From: Lentilactobacillus kisonensis DSM 19906 = JCM 15041
GTDB lineage: Bacteria > Bacillota > Bacilli > Lactobacillales > Lactobacillaceae
DNA: 64,000 bases
NCBI RefSeq assembly: GCF_001434135.1
Contig: NZ_AZEB01000004.1
Coordinates: 1 to 64,000 of the forward strand
Reading direction: 5' to 3'
A program made the translations under genes and the position numbers. This document shows, in pieces, positions 1-7,636 of the stretch. Under the pieces are notes generated by a model. It had not been told where the DNA came from, searched no databases, and saw only the letters and a program-made list of their open reading frames with translations. Within the stretch, counting starts at the first letter, position 1; each line of letters begins with the position of its first letter.

Positions 1-2
1 GT

Positions 3-230
3 ATTAAGACCTATTACTGCCATGCTTATACGCCAGCTGAGCGCGGCAGTAATGAACGATTTAATCGGAACTTACGCTATTTTTATCCTAAGGGGACTTA
101 TTTTGAGCACATTAGTGCTCAAGGCTTGAAAACCACCTTACTCGAAATTAATCAGAGACCACTTAAAATACTTGACTGGCAAACACCTTATCAGGTCATG
201 CTGACCAATTTGTCAAAAAATTCGGATTAA
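3..230 (+). CDS. IS30-family transposase, C-terminal end only
   Basis: This is the last 75 codons of a transposase that begins outside the window. It reads in frame from base 3 to a TAA at 228-230. The stretch AYTPAERGSNERFNRNLRYF carries the final catalytic Glu of the DDE triad in the context typical of IS30 transposases. It is followed by the usual QRPLKILDWQTPYQV tail. IS30 enzymes cut and join DNA at element ends. I could not define the terminal inverted repeat downstream of the stop. Whether the element is intact depends on sequence before the window. Confidence 0.85.
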   Translation: MKTYYCHAYTPAERGSNERFNRNLRYFYPKGTYFEHISAQGLKTTLLEINQRPLKILDWQTPYQVMLTNLSKNSD

Positions 231-416
231 ATTTGCAATCTACCTTAAATTATGTTATTAATCTCAGTCCTATTATAGCGAAATCAGTAAAAATCGGATA
301 GTTTCTAAAACTTCATATCGGTCTGGGGTGGCTAATTATAAAATTTAAGCTTCCTGATTCTAAAAGTGAGCTCATTATAATATCGTGGTCAGATCCTTCT
401 TCCCACTCATTGATCT
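231..416. other. Gene-free stretch between IS30 end and hairpin-repeat remnant
   Basis: No ORF with a ribosome binding site is visible. The AT-rich first part (about 231-300) probably contains the end of the IS30 element. Nothing else is recognisable. Confidence 0.4.
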
Positions 417-459
417 TAGGACAGCTCCAGTCTCTAACCGCTTTGCTCCGCTCACTACA
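417..459 (+). repeat. Deletion derivative of the 120-bp hairpin repeat (copy R4)
   Basis: Only the two ends of the dispersed repeat remain: TAGGACAGCTCCAG joined to TCTCTAACCGCTTTGCTCCG and CTCACTAC. The whole variable hairpin is missing. Its right end supplies the TAG stop codon of the oxidoreductase gene on the minus strand. Confidence 0.75.
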
Positions 460-1411
460 CGTTTAAAATCAGCTTGCCCACCACGTGGCCGGCCTTGCTC
501 AATTGATGCATTGTCCGCACGTTTTCCACGGTAAACGGCAACTGCTTGGCAATCTTAACTTTCAGCTTGCCAGCTCCCAGCTGAGCGCTTAATTGGGCAA
601 TGATATCGTGGCTCGGGGCGGCATTGATCTTTTCAAAGTAAACATCGTGTTGCTGGCTCAAATCAGCCGTTTTGGGTAACGTTTCAACGATTGAAATGAT
701 TCGTCCGCCCGGTTTGACGGCTTTGAATGCATCTAGTTGATTCTGCCCACCTAGCGTATCAAACACGAGGTCCGCGTTTTTGACCACTTCGTCAAAATTA
801 GTCGATGTATAATTGATGACTTTATCGGCGCCCAATTGTTTAACGAAAGTTGCGTTTGGCTGGCTGGTGGTTGTAATCACGTGCGCATCCGCGTTATGAG
901 CGAGTTGGATTGCCATGGATCCCACGCTACCAGAGCCTGCTAGAATTAAGACGGTTTGTCCTGTCTTAAGGCTTCCAGCGTTAAACAATGCTTCCCAAGC
1001 TGTGGTACCAGCAAGTGACAGGCCAGCAGCCTCTTGAAACGAGACGGTAATTGGTTTATGGGCAATTTTGTCCGCATCGACTCTGTAAAATTCAGCGTAA
1101 GTGCCCCGGTTACTTGGGGTGCCATATCCCATTACCGCATCCCCAGGCTTAAATCCGGAAACGTTCTGTCCCACTTCGGAAACAATCCCAGCCATTTCCT
1201 GTCCTAATATAATCGGAAATTTAAATGGATAGCGAGCTTTTCGCAAGCCGCTTCTAGTTTTCCAATCAATGGGATTAACGCCAATGCTAATGACTTTAAC
1301 CAGGACTTGATTTGGACCAAGCTCTGGGATCGGCATTGTTTGTTCGGTTAATTGAGTCTCATCGCCATAATCGTTAATGACGATTGCTTTCATTTTATCT
1401 GGATTAGTCAT
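455..1411 (-). CDS. NADP-dependent zinc-independent alcohol dehydrogenase / quinone oxidoreductase (MDR superfamily)
   Basis: This 318-residue cytosolic protein has the two-domain layout of medium-chain dehydrogenases. The N-terminal GroES-like domain contains GVNPIDWKTRSG and the LGQEMAGIVSEVG segment. The Rossmann domain starts near residue 160 with LILAGSGSVGSMAIQLAH, a nucleotide-binding loop. Structural zinc cysteines are absent, as in quinone oxidoreductases. It probably reduces quinones, enones or aldehydes with NADPH, but the substrate cannot be read from sequence. The ATG is preceded by GAGGTGA. The gene is monocistronic and its last codon and stop are formed by the edge of hairpin repeat R4, so a small part of the original C-terminus may have been replaced. 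Confidence 0.88.
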   Translation of the reverse strand: MTNPDKMKAIVINDYGDETQLTEQTMPIPELGPNQVLVKVISIGVNPIDWKTRSGLRKARYPFKFPIILGQEMAGIVSEVGQNVSGFKPGDAVMGYGTPSNRGTYAEFYRVDADKIAHKPITVSFQEAAGLSLAGTTAWEALFNAGSLKTGQTVLILAGSGSVGSMAIQLAHNADAHVITTTSQPNATFVKQLGADKVINYTSTNFDEVVKNADLVFDTLGGQNQLDAFKAVKPGGRIISIVETLPKTADLSQQHDVYFEKINAAPSHDIIAQLSAQLGAGKLKVKIAKQLPFTVENVRTMHQLSKAGHVVGKLILNV

Positions 1412-1518
1412 TTAATCACCTCGAAAACATTATAACCGTCAAAAGCAAAAAGTTGAAACGAAAGAATAGATTGTGTGCAATCTAATTGACATTGCTTCTA
1501 AGGAGCGTATGGTAATTA

Positions 1519-1640
1519 TAGGACGGCTGCGTCAGGCAGAAACCTGCATGTAAGCACCTCCGAGAAAAATTCCAAACCCGGGAATTTCCCTCGAAGGAGA
1601 CTTACATTCCGGCTTCTAACCGCCTGACTCCGCTCACTAC
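1519..1640 (+). repeat. Hairpin repeat copy R1 (first of three in tandem)
   Basis: It starts TAGGACGGCTG and ends CCGCTCACTAC. The arms GTCAGGCAGAA and TTCTAACCGCCTGAC pair, as do CACCTCCGAGAAAAATTCC and GGAATTTCCCTCGAAGGAG, around a short AAACCC loop. Copy R2 follows after 3 bp. Confidence 0.85.
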
Positions 1641-1643
1641 TTT

Positions 1644-1765
1644 TAGGACAGCTGCTCCAGGCAGAAGTCTGCGCGTAAGCACCTCTAACAAAAATCCCAG
1701 AACCGGGGATTTCTGTTAGAGGAGACTTACACTCCGACTTCTAACCGCCTGGATCCGCTCACTTA
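1644..1765 (+). repeat. Hairpin repeat copy R2 (second of three in tandem)
   Basis: The ends match R1 and R3, but the arms differ: CACCTCTAACAAAAATCCC pairs with GGGGATTTCTGTTAGAGG, and CCAGGCAGAAGTC pairs with GACTTCTAACCGCCTGG. Changes against R1 are compensated on the opposite arm. Confidence 0.85.
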
Positions 1766-1769
1766 TTTT

Positions 1770-1893
1770 TAGGACAGCTGTACAAAGCAGGGATCTACAC
1801 ATAAGCATCCCACCCAGAAATCCCTGGGTTTGGGGGATTTCTGGGTGGGAAGACTTATGCTCCGATCCCTAACCGCTTTGCTTCGCTCACTTA
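1770..1893 (+). repeat. Hairpin repeat copy R3 (third of three in tandem)
   Basis: The arms read ATCCCACCCAGAAATCCC and GGGGATTTCTGGGTGGGA, with outer pairs CAAAGCAGGGAT and ATCCCTAACCGCTTTG. The right end CGCTCACTTAT directly abuts the GAAGGGAG ribosome binding site of the next gene, so the hairpin would form a 5' leader if transcription enters from upstream. Confidence 0.85.
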
Positions 1894-1910
1894 TGAAGGG
1901 AGTTGATAAA

Positions 1911-2270
1911 ATGAAATTAACAATTACGGATAGTGCATTAGATCAACTACGCAAGGCCTTTTCAGGAGACCAGAAACTACTTTTGAGCCTTGACGATGGC
2001 GTTGGTCCGTTTTCTAAGGTGGGGGTTTGCTCACTAGATACAAGTTATGATGTCATTGCCGTAGATAAGGACGCAAAAGTACCCGATTATGAATCACGGC
2101 TGACGACGAATGCTGGTGACTGGTATTACAAGGGATATTCTAAGAGATACCTAGACGATGATATGAAGCTTGATTACACTAATAACCGATTTAAGTTATC
2201 CGGCGATGGTGGTATTTTGGATGGAAATGTCGATTTGAAAGATTTAACTACCCAGAAGACAGCAAAATAA
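1911..2270 (+). CDS. Iron-sulfur cluster biosynthesis family protein (HesB/YqkB-like)
   Basis: A small 119-residue protein related to the Fe-S_biosyn (HesB/IscA-like) domain, as in Bacillus YqkB. It starts MKLTITDSALDQLRKAF and shows the family pattern of beta strands with LLLSLDDGVGPFS and a C-terminal LSGDGGILDGN segment. A single Cys (GVCSLDT) is present, so the three-cysteine metal site of true A-type carriers is missing; that is usual for the YqkB branch. The start chosen is the ATG at 1911, with GAAGGGAG before it. The longer reading frame upstream runs through hairpin R3 and is not protein-like. The role in Fe-S assembly is inferred from the family. Confidence 0.75.
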   Translation: MKLTITDSALDQLRKAFSGDQKLLLSLDDGVGPFSKVGVCSLDTSYDVIAVDKDAKVPDYESRLTTNAGDWYYKGYSKRYLDDDMKLDYTNNRFKLSGDGGILDGNVDLKDLTTQKTAK

Positions 2271-2280
2271 CTGGTACGAA

Positions 2281-2332
2281 AAAAAGACCAAATGGACATG
2301 GCAAAAAATGTCACGTTTATTTGGCCTTTTTA
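2281..2332. terminator. Bidirectional terminator between converging genes
   Basis: AAAAGACCAAAT pairs with ATTTGGCCTTTT, with an inner GACAT/ATGTC pair. T-runs lie on both sides, so it can serve the plus-strand Fe-S gene and the minus-strand deaminase. Confidence 0.7.
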
Positions 2333-2346
2333 ATATGCAAAATAGG

Positions 2347-3363
2347 TTAGTGTGAAGCAGCGTAATCAGTTAACTGTTGGATATAAAGAGCTTTCTTTTC
2401 GTCACTGATCCAAGAAGTTTCAAAAGAGTTTCTAGCCAGAGTGACGATCTGATCCTTGGTGAGGTTAAACTTATCAGCAATTGCGTAGTAGTTGTCACCA
2501 ATGTAGCCGCCAAAGTAAGCGGGGTCGTCTGAATGAATTGATACCTTAACGTTCTTCGAAAGTAATTCCAAAACTTCTTTACCCTTCATTTCTGGTGACA
2601 CAAAACTGTTAGACAGTGGGCAAGAAGTTAACCCAATATGCTTCTTGGCAACGAAGTCAACTAAGTCGGGATCTTCTACGATATTAGTTCCGTGGTCTAA
2701 TCGCTCAACGCCCATAATTTCTAAGGCTTGGCGGATATGTTCGATTGAGTCCTTTTGATCGATATCGCAGTGGGTAGTGAGGTGCAGGCCAGCCGCAGCA
2801 GCATCCTCAAATTGACGGGCAAATTTCAATGGTGGGTTGTTGTGCTCATCAGAGTCTAGCCCGATACCAACGATCATATCTTTGTAGTTCATGGCTTCAA
2901 GTAGGGTCTTGCGAGCCGATTCCTTTGAAAAGTCGCGTAAGAAACACATGATGAGCGAAGCGTCGACGTTTAATGCCCGGGCGTCAACCACTGCCCGGTG
3001 GAGGCCGTGAATAACCGTTTCAAAAGCAACTCCTCGGCTGGTATGGGCCTGAGGATCAAAGAAGATCTCCACATGGCGGACGTTATTTGCGGCCGCCCTT
3101 TGAAGGTAAGCAAAAGCAAGATCGTAGAAATCCTGTTCGTGTTGTAAAACGTTCATAGCGGGATAATAAACTGCTAAAAAGGAAGCTAAGTCATCGTATT
3201 GATATGTTTTTTGAACTTCTTCAATCGTTGATTGGCCAATATCAATGTGATTACGCTGCGCCAACTTTAATTTTAGATCAGGTTCTAAAGTACCTTCAAT
3301 ATGTAGGTGTAGTTCGGCTTTTGGTAGATTCTTGGTAAATTCTGGGGTTACATCAGTTGCCAT
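2347..3363 (-). CDS. Adenosine/adenine deaminase-like metal-dependent hydrolase
   Basis: 338 residues of the adenosine deaminase fold (TIM barrel). Metal ligands are visible: H19 and H21 in AELHLHIEG, H198 in TTHCDID, and D279 in HSDDPAYF; H224 lies in RLDHG. The N-terminus and HSDDPAYFGG resemble the adenine deaminase (Aah1/PA0148) branch rather than classical adenosine deaminase. The HAGE motif that normally follows the third His ligand reads HCDI here, so the usual catalytic Glu is absent. It is divergent from a purine permease and a second, unrelated adenine deaminase, so the substrate is probably a purine or purine nucleoside. The ATG is preceded by GGAGGA. Confidence 0.75.
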   Translation of the reverse strand: MATDVTPEFTKNLPKAELHLHIEGTLEPDLKLKLAQRNHIDIGQSTIEEVQKTYQYDDLASFLAVYYPAMNVLQHEQDFYDLAFAYLQRAAANNVRHVEIFFDPQAHTSRGVAFETVIHGLHRAVVDARALNVDASLIMCFLRDFSKESARKTLLEAMNYKDMIVGIGLDSDEHNNPPLKFARQFEDAAAAGLHLTTHCDIDQKDSIEHIRQALEIMGVERLDHGTNIVEDPDLVDFVAKKHIGLTSCPLSNSFVSPEMKGKEVLELLSKNVKVSIHSDDPAYFGGYIGDNYYAIADKFNLTKDQIVTLARNSFETSWISDEKKALYIQQLTDYAASH

Positions 3364-3376
3364 TATTTATTCCTCC

Positions 3377-3487
3377 AAAAATGTTCGTGTTTTGATTACA
3401 AACAATAGTTTAACATATTATATGTAATCGTCAACATGATAAAATCCGAATAATGGTATTGAAATATTCCTAAAAATGTGGAATAAT
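3377..3487. promoter_or_regulatory. Divergent purine-gene control region with PurBox-like sites and sigma-A promoter
   Basis: On the plus strand TTGAAA (3459-3464), 17 bp, AATAAT (3482-3487) forms a promoter for the permease gene. Just upstream, AAAATCCGAATAAT (3441-3454) is one mismatch from the Gram-positive PurR PurBox (AWWWWCCGAACWWT). A second, weaker site, AAAACACGAACATT, lies on the minus strand at 3380-3393 between the promoter region and the RBS of the deaminase. I saw no purine riboswitch. Control by PurR is an inference. Confidence 0.5.
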
Positions 3488-3528
3488 ACGAAGCATAAAT
3501 TATTTATTGGAAAGGGATTTTAGCTATT

Positions 3529-4881
3529 ATGCAAAAGTTGAGTGACAGTACCATGGTGGGCGGAGGCCTGCTAGATCGCACCTTCCATCTAACGGATCAG
3601 AATACAACAGTTGGTCGGGAGCTTTTGGCCGGATTGACAACATTTGTCTCGATGGCGTACATTTTGTTCGTAAATCCCAGTGTCTTAGGTGCCGCCGGAA
3701 TGAATAAAGGGGCAATTTTTACCGTTACCGCCGTTACTTCAATTCTAGGGTGTCTATTAATGGCATTTCTTGCCAATTACCCCATTGCAATTGCCCCTGG
3801 TTTGGGCGACAACGCCTTCTTTACATTCTCCGTTGTGTTAGGAATGGGGATTCCATGGCCAAAAGCAATGGCTGGCGTGTTTGTTGCTTCGGTACTCTTC
3901 ACGATCCTATCATTCCTGAAAGTTCGAGAGATCGTGATTGACGCCATTCCAAAGGACTTAAAGATGGCCATGGCTGCTGGAATTGGAATCTTTATTGCCT
4001 TCGTTGGTTTACAGGGTGGTGGCATTATTGTTGCCAGCAAGACGTCATTAGTTGCGATTGGCTCGCTCACCGTTCCAACCACTTGGTTAACGATTTTTGG
4101 TATTTTTGTAATTGCAATTTTGATGGCGCGAAAAGTGCCTGGGGCCATTTTTATCGGCTTAGTTGCCACGACTATTTTAGGATTAGTCACTGGCTTGATT
4201 GCAATGCCTACCCATATTATTTCACTAGCACCAAGCATGGCGCCGACCTTTGGCGTTGGGGTTATGCACTTATCATCTGTTATGGATCCGCAAATGTGGG
4301 CGGTCGTATTGATCTTCCTGCTGGTTGCGTTCTTTGATACTGCTGGTACTTTGATTGGTTTGGCACAACAAGCTGGGATAATGAAGGATAACAAGATGCC
4401 CCGAATTGGCCGGGCATTGATGTCTGATTCGATTTCAATGTTAGCCGGTTCAGTTATGGGAACCACGCCAACCGCTGCTTACGTTGAGTCTTCAGCAGGA
4501 ATTGCCGTTGGTGGTCGGACGGGATTAACTTCACTGACCGTAGCCGTATTATTTGGATTTAGCATGCTGTTTTCACCACTTTTAACCGTTGTGACTGATC
4601 AAGTAACTGCTCCAGCTTTAATTATTGTTGGTGTTTTGATGGTTTCAGCCTTGAAGGAAATCCACTGGGATAAGTTTGAAATTGCGATGCCAGCTTTCTT
4701 AACGGTTGTTGGAATGCCATTGACTTATAATATTTCCTATGGAATTGCCTTTGGCTTTTTGACTTACCCGATCTTGATGACGGTTGCTGGACGATGTAAA
4801 GAAGTGAATTACATCATGTGGATTCTGTTCTTTGTCTTTATTCTCTTGTTGTATGTATTGAATATTGTTCCAAAAGCGTAA
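3529..4881 (+). CDS. NCS2/AzgA-type purine (adenine/guanine/hypoxanthine) permease
   Basis: A 450-residue polytopic membrane protein with about 12-14 hydrophobic segments. The AzgA signature stretch TTFVSMAYILFVNPSVLG follows the N-terminus. IAPGLGDNAFFTFSVVLGMG replaces the more common APGMGLNAFF, and a second signature lies in LLVAFFDTAGTLIGLA. TTPTAAYVESSAGIAVGGRT near residue 320 is also typical. It should import a purine base by proton symport. The following ade gene, 39 bp downstream and apparently in the same transcript, suggests adenine. The ATG lies 11 bp after AAAGGGA. Confidence 0.85.
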   Translation: MQKLSDSTMVGGGLLDRTFHLTDQNTTVGRELLAGLTTFVSMAYILFVNPSVLGAAGMNKGAIFTVTAVTSILGCLLMAFLANYPIAIAPGLGDNAFFTFSVVLGMGIPWPKAMAGVFVASVLFTILSFLKVREIVIDAIPKDLKMAMAAGIGIFIAFVGLQGGGIIVASKTSLVAIGSLTVPTTWLTIFGIFVIAILMARKVPGAIFIGLVATTILGLVTGLIAMPTHIISLAPSMAPTFGVGVMHLSSVMDPQMWAVVLIFLLVAFFDTAGTLIGLAQQAGIMKDNKMPRIGRALMSDSISMLAGSVMGTTPTAAYVESSAGIAVGGRTGLTSLTVAVLFGFSMLFSPLLTVVTDQVTAPALIIVGVLMVSALKEIHWDKFEIAMPAFLTVVGMPLTYNISYGIAFGFLTYPILMTVAGRCKEVNYIMWILFFVFILLLYVLNIVPKA

Positions 4882-4920
4882 TTTGGTCTATCAATACAAT
4901 TAATAGAACGGAGAAAACGA

Positions 4921-6696
4921 ATGACAACGATTAAAGAACTTGAACAATATATTGATGCTGGCGCTGCTAAGCTTCCCGCTGATATGGTGATTGAACACGG
5001 TACCTTAGTTAATGTTGATACGTCTGAGTATTATCCAGCGGATGTTGCCATCTTTAACGGTAAAATTGTGGCTGTCGATGGTGATGTCAGCGATTATGTT
5101 GGTCCCAATACGAAGCATCTTGATGCCACTGGTAAGTACCTCGTTCCCGGAATGATTGATGGCCATATTCACGTCGAGTGTAGCAAAATGAGTATGACCC
5201 GGTTTGCCCAGGCGGTTGTGCCGCATGGAACAACCAGTATTGTTTCAGGCCTGGATGAATATATTTCAACCATTGGTATCAAAGGTTTAGACGAGATTTT
5301 TGCCGAAATTGATCGGAGCCCATTAAAGGTATTCTGGGGGCTGCCATACAAAACACCGTACACAATCCCCAAGTCAACGATCAGTTATGACGTTTCTGCC
5401 AAGGACCATGAAGCAATTCAGCCAAATGAAAACTGTTATGGCGTTTGGGAAACCGTCCGAGAAGCGGTTGAAATGAAGGATCCTGATACCCTCAAGGCAA
5501 TCCTGACTGCTCAGAAGTATCACAAACCAATCTTTGGTTGTTCTCCCATGGCGACTGGCAAGGCGTTAAATCAATTCTTGATGAGTGGGGTTCATGTCGA
5601 TCACGAAAGCTATTCTCATGAAGAATTTTTGGAAAAAGCCCGTAAAGGCATCCATGTAGTGATTCGTGAATCTTCAGTCACTAAATTTTTAAAAGAAAAT
5701 ATTCGTGCCATTACAGAAGGGGCAGCCGGGGTTGCCCGCCATACCAGTTTCTGTACCGATGATGTTAATGCCAGAGATATTTTAAATCATGGGCATCTTG
5801 ATTATATGGTTCGATTGGCGATTAAAGCTGGCGTTTCTCCAATGACCGCCATTCAGATGGCAACCGTTAACGGCGCCGAAGCTTACCATATTGATGATAA
5901 AGTCGGCTCAATCGCTCCGGGAAAGGATGCCGATATTCTTCTGATCGACCAACCGGGCTCATTTAACGTTGAAACAGTCGTCAGCAAGGGGCAGTTGGTT
6001 TCCGAAAACCAAACTGAAGTGATGAGCTTCAATCCACCCAAACGATCTGCTCACATCCAAGGGAAACTGAAACACGCCCCAATGCAGCCAGCAGACTTTG
6101 ACTATCGAGTTGATCAATCTGCTGGGACGGCATTGGTTCGGACAATTCACAGTGTTGGACCATTCGTGCGTAAGGCTCAAGATATTGAGCTAACGATTAA
6201 TAATGGTGTCGTTATTCCAGATCCTGAAAAAGACGTTGCTTCTGTCTCAGTGATTGAACGATACGGCATCAATGGCAACCAATCACATGGGTTCATTTCC
6301 GGCTGGTCATTCAAACGGGGAGCGATTGCAACTTCCGCATCTCCAGATGATAATAATTTGGTGGTCGCAGGTGTGAACACCAATGATATGGCTGTAGCTG
6401 TCAACACGCTGATTGAGTGTGGTGGCGGTCAAGTTGTTGTGGTTGATGGCAAGGTGGTTGCTTTATTGGAATTACCAATCGCGGGGATTACAACCGATTT
6501 AACCCCAACTCAACTCGCTCAAAAAGAAATCGAATTAAAACATGCTGCTGAACAACTTGGCAGCACGTTACCAGATCCGCTGTTCTACTTATCGTTTCTC
6601 CCAATTACCGCTATTCCAGATTTAGCGATTACGGATAGCGGGAACGTTGATTATACGAAGCTGACATATTTTAATCCAATTCAGGCGGTTAAATAA
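4921..6696 (+). CDS. ade: Adenine deaminase
   Basis: 591 residues, matching the usual bacterial adenine deaminase length. It deaminates adenine to hypoxanthine in the cytosol. The amidohydrolase metal site begins with H82 and H84 in GMIDGHIHVE. VDHES and RHTSFCTDDVNA supply the other expected motifs. The C-terminal adenine deaminase domain contains RYGINGNQSHGFISGW and TNDMAVAVNTLIECGGGQV. It is co-directional with the purine permease, with ACGGAG before the ATG, so imported adenine is probably deaminated at once. It is unrelated in fold detail to the divergent deaminase at 2.3 kb, so the locus holds two kinds of aminopurine hydrolase. Confidence 0.93.
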   Translation: MTTIKELEQYIDAGAAKLPADMVIEHGTLVNVDTSEYYPADVAIFNGKIVAVDGDVSDYVGPNTKHLDATGKYLVPGMIDGHIHVECSKMSMTRFAQAVVPHGTTSIVSGLDEYISTIGIKGLDEIFAEIDRSPLKVFWGLPYKTPYTIPKSTISYDVSAKDHEAIQPNENCYGVWETVREAVEMKDPDTLKAILTAQKYHKPIFGCSPMATGKALNQFLMSGVHVDHESYSHEEFLEKARKGIHVVIRESSVTKFLKENIRAITEGAAGVARHTSFCTDDVNARDILNHGHLDYMVRLAIKAGVSPMTAIQMATVNGAEAYHIDDKVGSIAPGKDADILLIDQPGSFNVETVVSKGQLVSENQTEVMSFNPPKRSAHIQGKLKHAPMQPADFDYRVDQSAGTALVRTIHSVGPFVRKAQDIELTINNGVVIPDPEKDVASVSVIERYGINGNQSHGFISGWSFKRGAIATSASPDDNNLVVAGVNTNDMAVAVNTLIECGGGQVVVVDGKVVALLELPIAGITTDLTPTQLAQKEIELKHAAEQLGSTLPDPLFYLSFLPITAIPDLAITDSGNVDYTKLTYFNPIQAVK

Positions 6697-6784
6697 GTAA
6701 GCCGACTCAAACACTTAAGGACTAATTTTTGTTCTACAGAGTGGTCCGATCTTCGAAGTCAAAATTTGATACCTATATAAATTA

Positions 6785-6832
6785 AAACGACCCCCATATA
6801 GCGTTATCGTTTGCGATAAGGGGGTCGTTTCG
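6785..6832. terminator. Bidirectional terminator after ade
   Basis: AAACGACCCCC (6785-6795) pairs with GGGGGTCGTTT (6820-6830). A T-rich tail follows on the plus strand and an A-rich stretch precedes it for the minus-strand gene. Confidence 0.8.
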
Positions 6833-6855
6833 GTTTAAAAGAGTGCGATTGTAAG

Positions 6856-7434
6856 CTACAGTCGTTTAATATTATTTTCAATCCGTTTATAGGGCATGAT
6901 CCAACCCATCATGACCAGGAAAGTACCAATCATTCCGAATTCATGCCAGACAAACGTGAGCAGAAATACAACGATGAAGGCAGCTAAGGTAATGAGGCTC
7001 TTGGGTTCATGGCGTAAAGAAGCAACCAAAATCTTGTGGTCTTTGTTAGCGTGTAACAGGCTGATTCTGAGAAAATTCCAGGCTAGGTTTACGAAAATAA
7101 ATAGCAGCGTGTACAATTGAGAACCAAATAAGCTTTTGGGATCATTATTGACAATTTCGGTTGCAAAGGGAATAAACGATAAGAAGAAAAGGAGGACGGT
7201 GTTAGCCCAAATAACCAAGCCATCAATTTGTTTAACAATTTGAAACATATGATGGTGATTTCCCCAAACAATGGCGAGGAGAAAAAAGGAAATGGCATAG
7301 GCAATCAATTGCTCATGCATGTCCCAAAGGCCTGACCAGGTATACGTTTTAGGTGTTCCAAGTTCCAATACTAGGACGGTCATGATAATTGGAATGATGG
7401 CATCTGTAAATGCTTCAAGTCGATTTTTAGTCAT
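6856..7434 (-). CDS. TMEM175-family (DUF1211) membrane protein, probable potassium channel
   Basis: 192 residues with about six transmembrane segments. The first helix starts NRLEAFTDAIIPIIMTVLV, the place of the R-x3-F-S-D motif that lines the pore in TMEM175 channels; here Ser is replaced by Thr and a Pro follows. The second segment has WGNHHHMF, also typical of the family. Bacterial members form tetrameric K+-permeable channels. The ATG is preceded by GAGGAG. The gene is alone and converges on ade with a shared terminator. Ion selectivity with the FTD variant is untested here. Confidence 0.82.
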   Translation of the reverse strand: MTKNRLEAFTDAIIPIIMTVLVLELGTPKTYTWSGLWDMHEQLIAYAISFFLLAIVWGNHHHMFQIVKQIDGLVIWANTVLLFFLSFIPFATEIVNNDPKSLFGSQLYTLLFIFVNLAWNFLRISLLHANKDHKILVASLRHEPKSLITLAAFIVVFLLTFVWHEFGMIGTFLVMMGWIMPYKRIENNIKRL

Positions 7435-7556
7435 GAATTTGCTCCTCTGTGCAGCTTTCTTGATAGATCACTAACATAAGCATACAATATTTAGCGCTTT
7501 CCTTTCCAAATAATGACTTTATTTTCGATGGAATCGGTTTCAACTGCCGTGATGAA

Positions 7557-7586
7557 TTGACTTTTAATGTCCCAGAAAGTTAAAAT
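7557..7586 (+). promoter_or_regulatory. Sigma-A promoter of the amino-acid permease
   Basis: TTGACT (7557-7562), 18 bp, TAAAAT (7581-7586), 50 bp before the ATG. Confidence 0.55.
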
Positions 7587-7636
7587 AGACTAATAATTCT
7601 AATCAAGAGTTAATTTTCCATCTGGAGGTTACATAT

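Noticed and set aside
1519-1893. CRISPR-like regular repeats
   Set aside because: Units are 120 bp, palindromic and variable inside, without short direct repeats, unique spacers or cas genes.
1830-1910. N-terminal extension of the Fe-S protein
   Set aside because: It lies inside hairpin repeat R3 and has no homologous look; the ATG at 1911 has a proper ribosome binding site.
3364-3528. Purine riboswitch before the permease
   Set aside because: The region is too short and AT-rich, and I could not find the three-way junction loops; a PurBox-type control fits better.
3777-4466. Long antisense open frame (229 codons) within the purine permease
   Set aside because: It is a shadow of the permease codon pattern, with no ribosome binding site and no recognisable fold.
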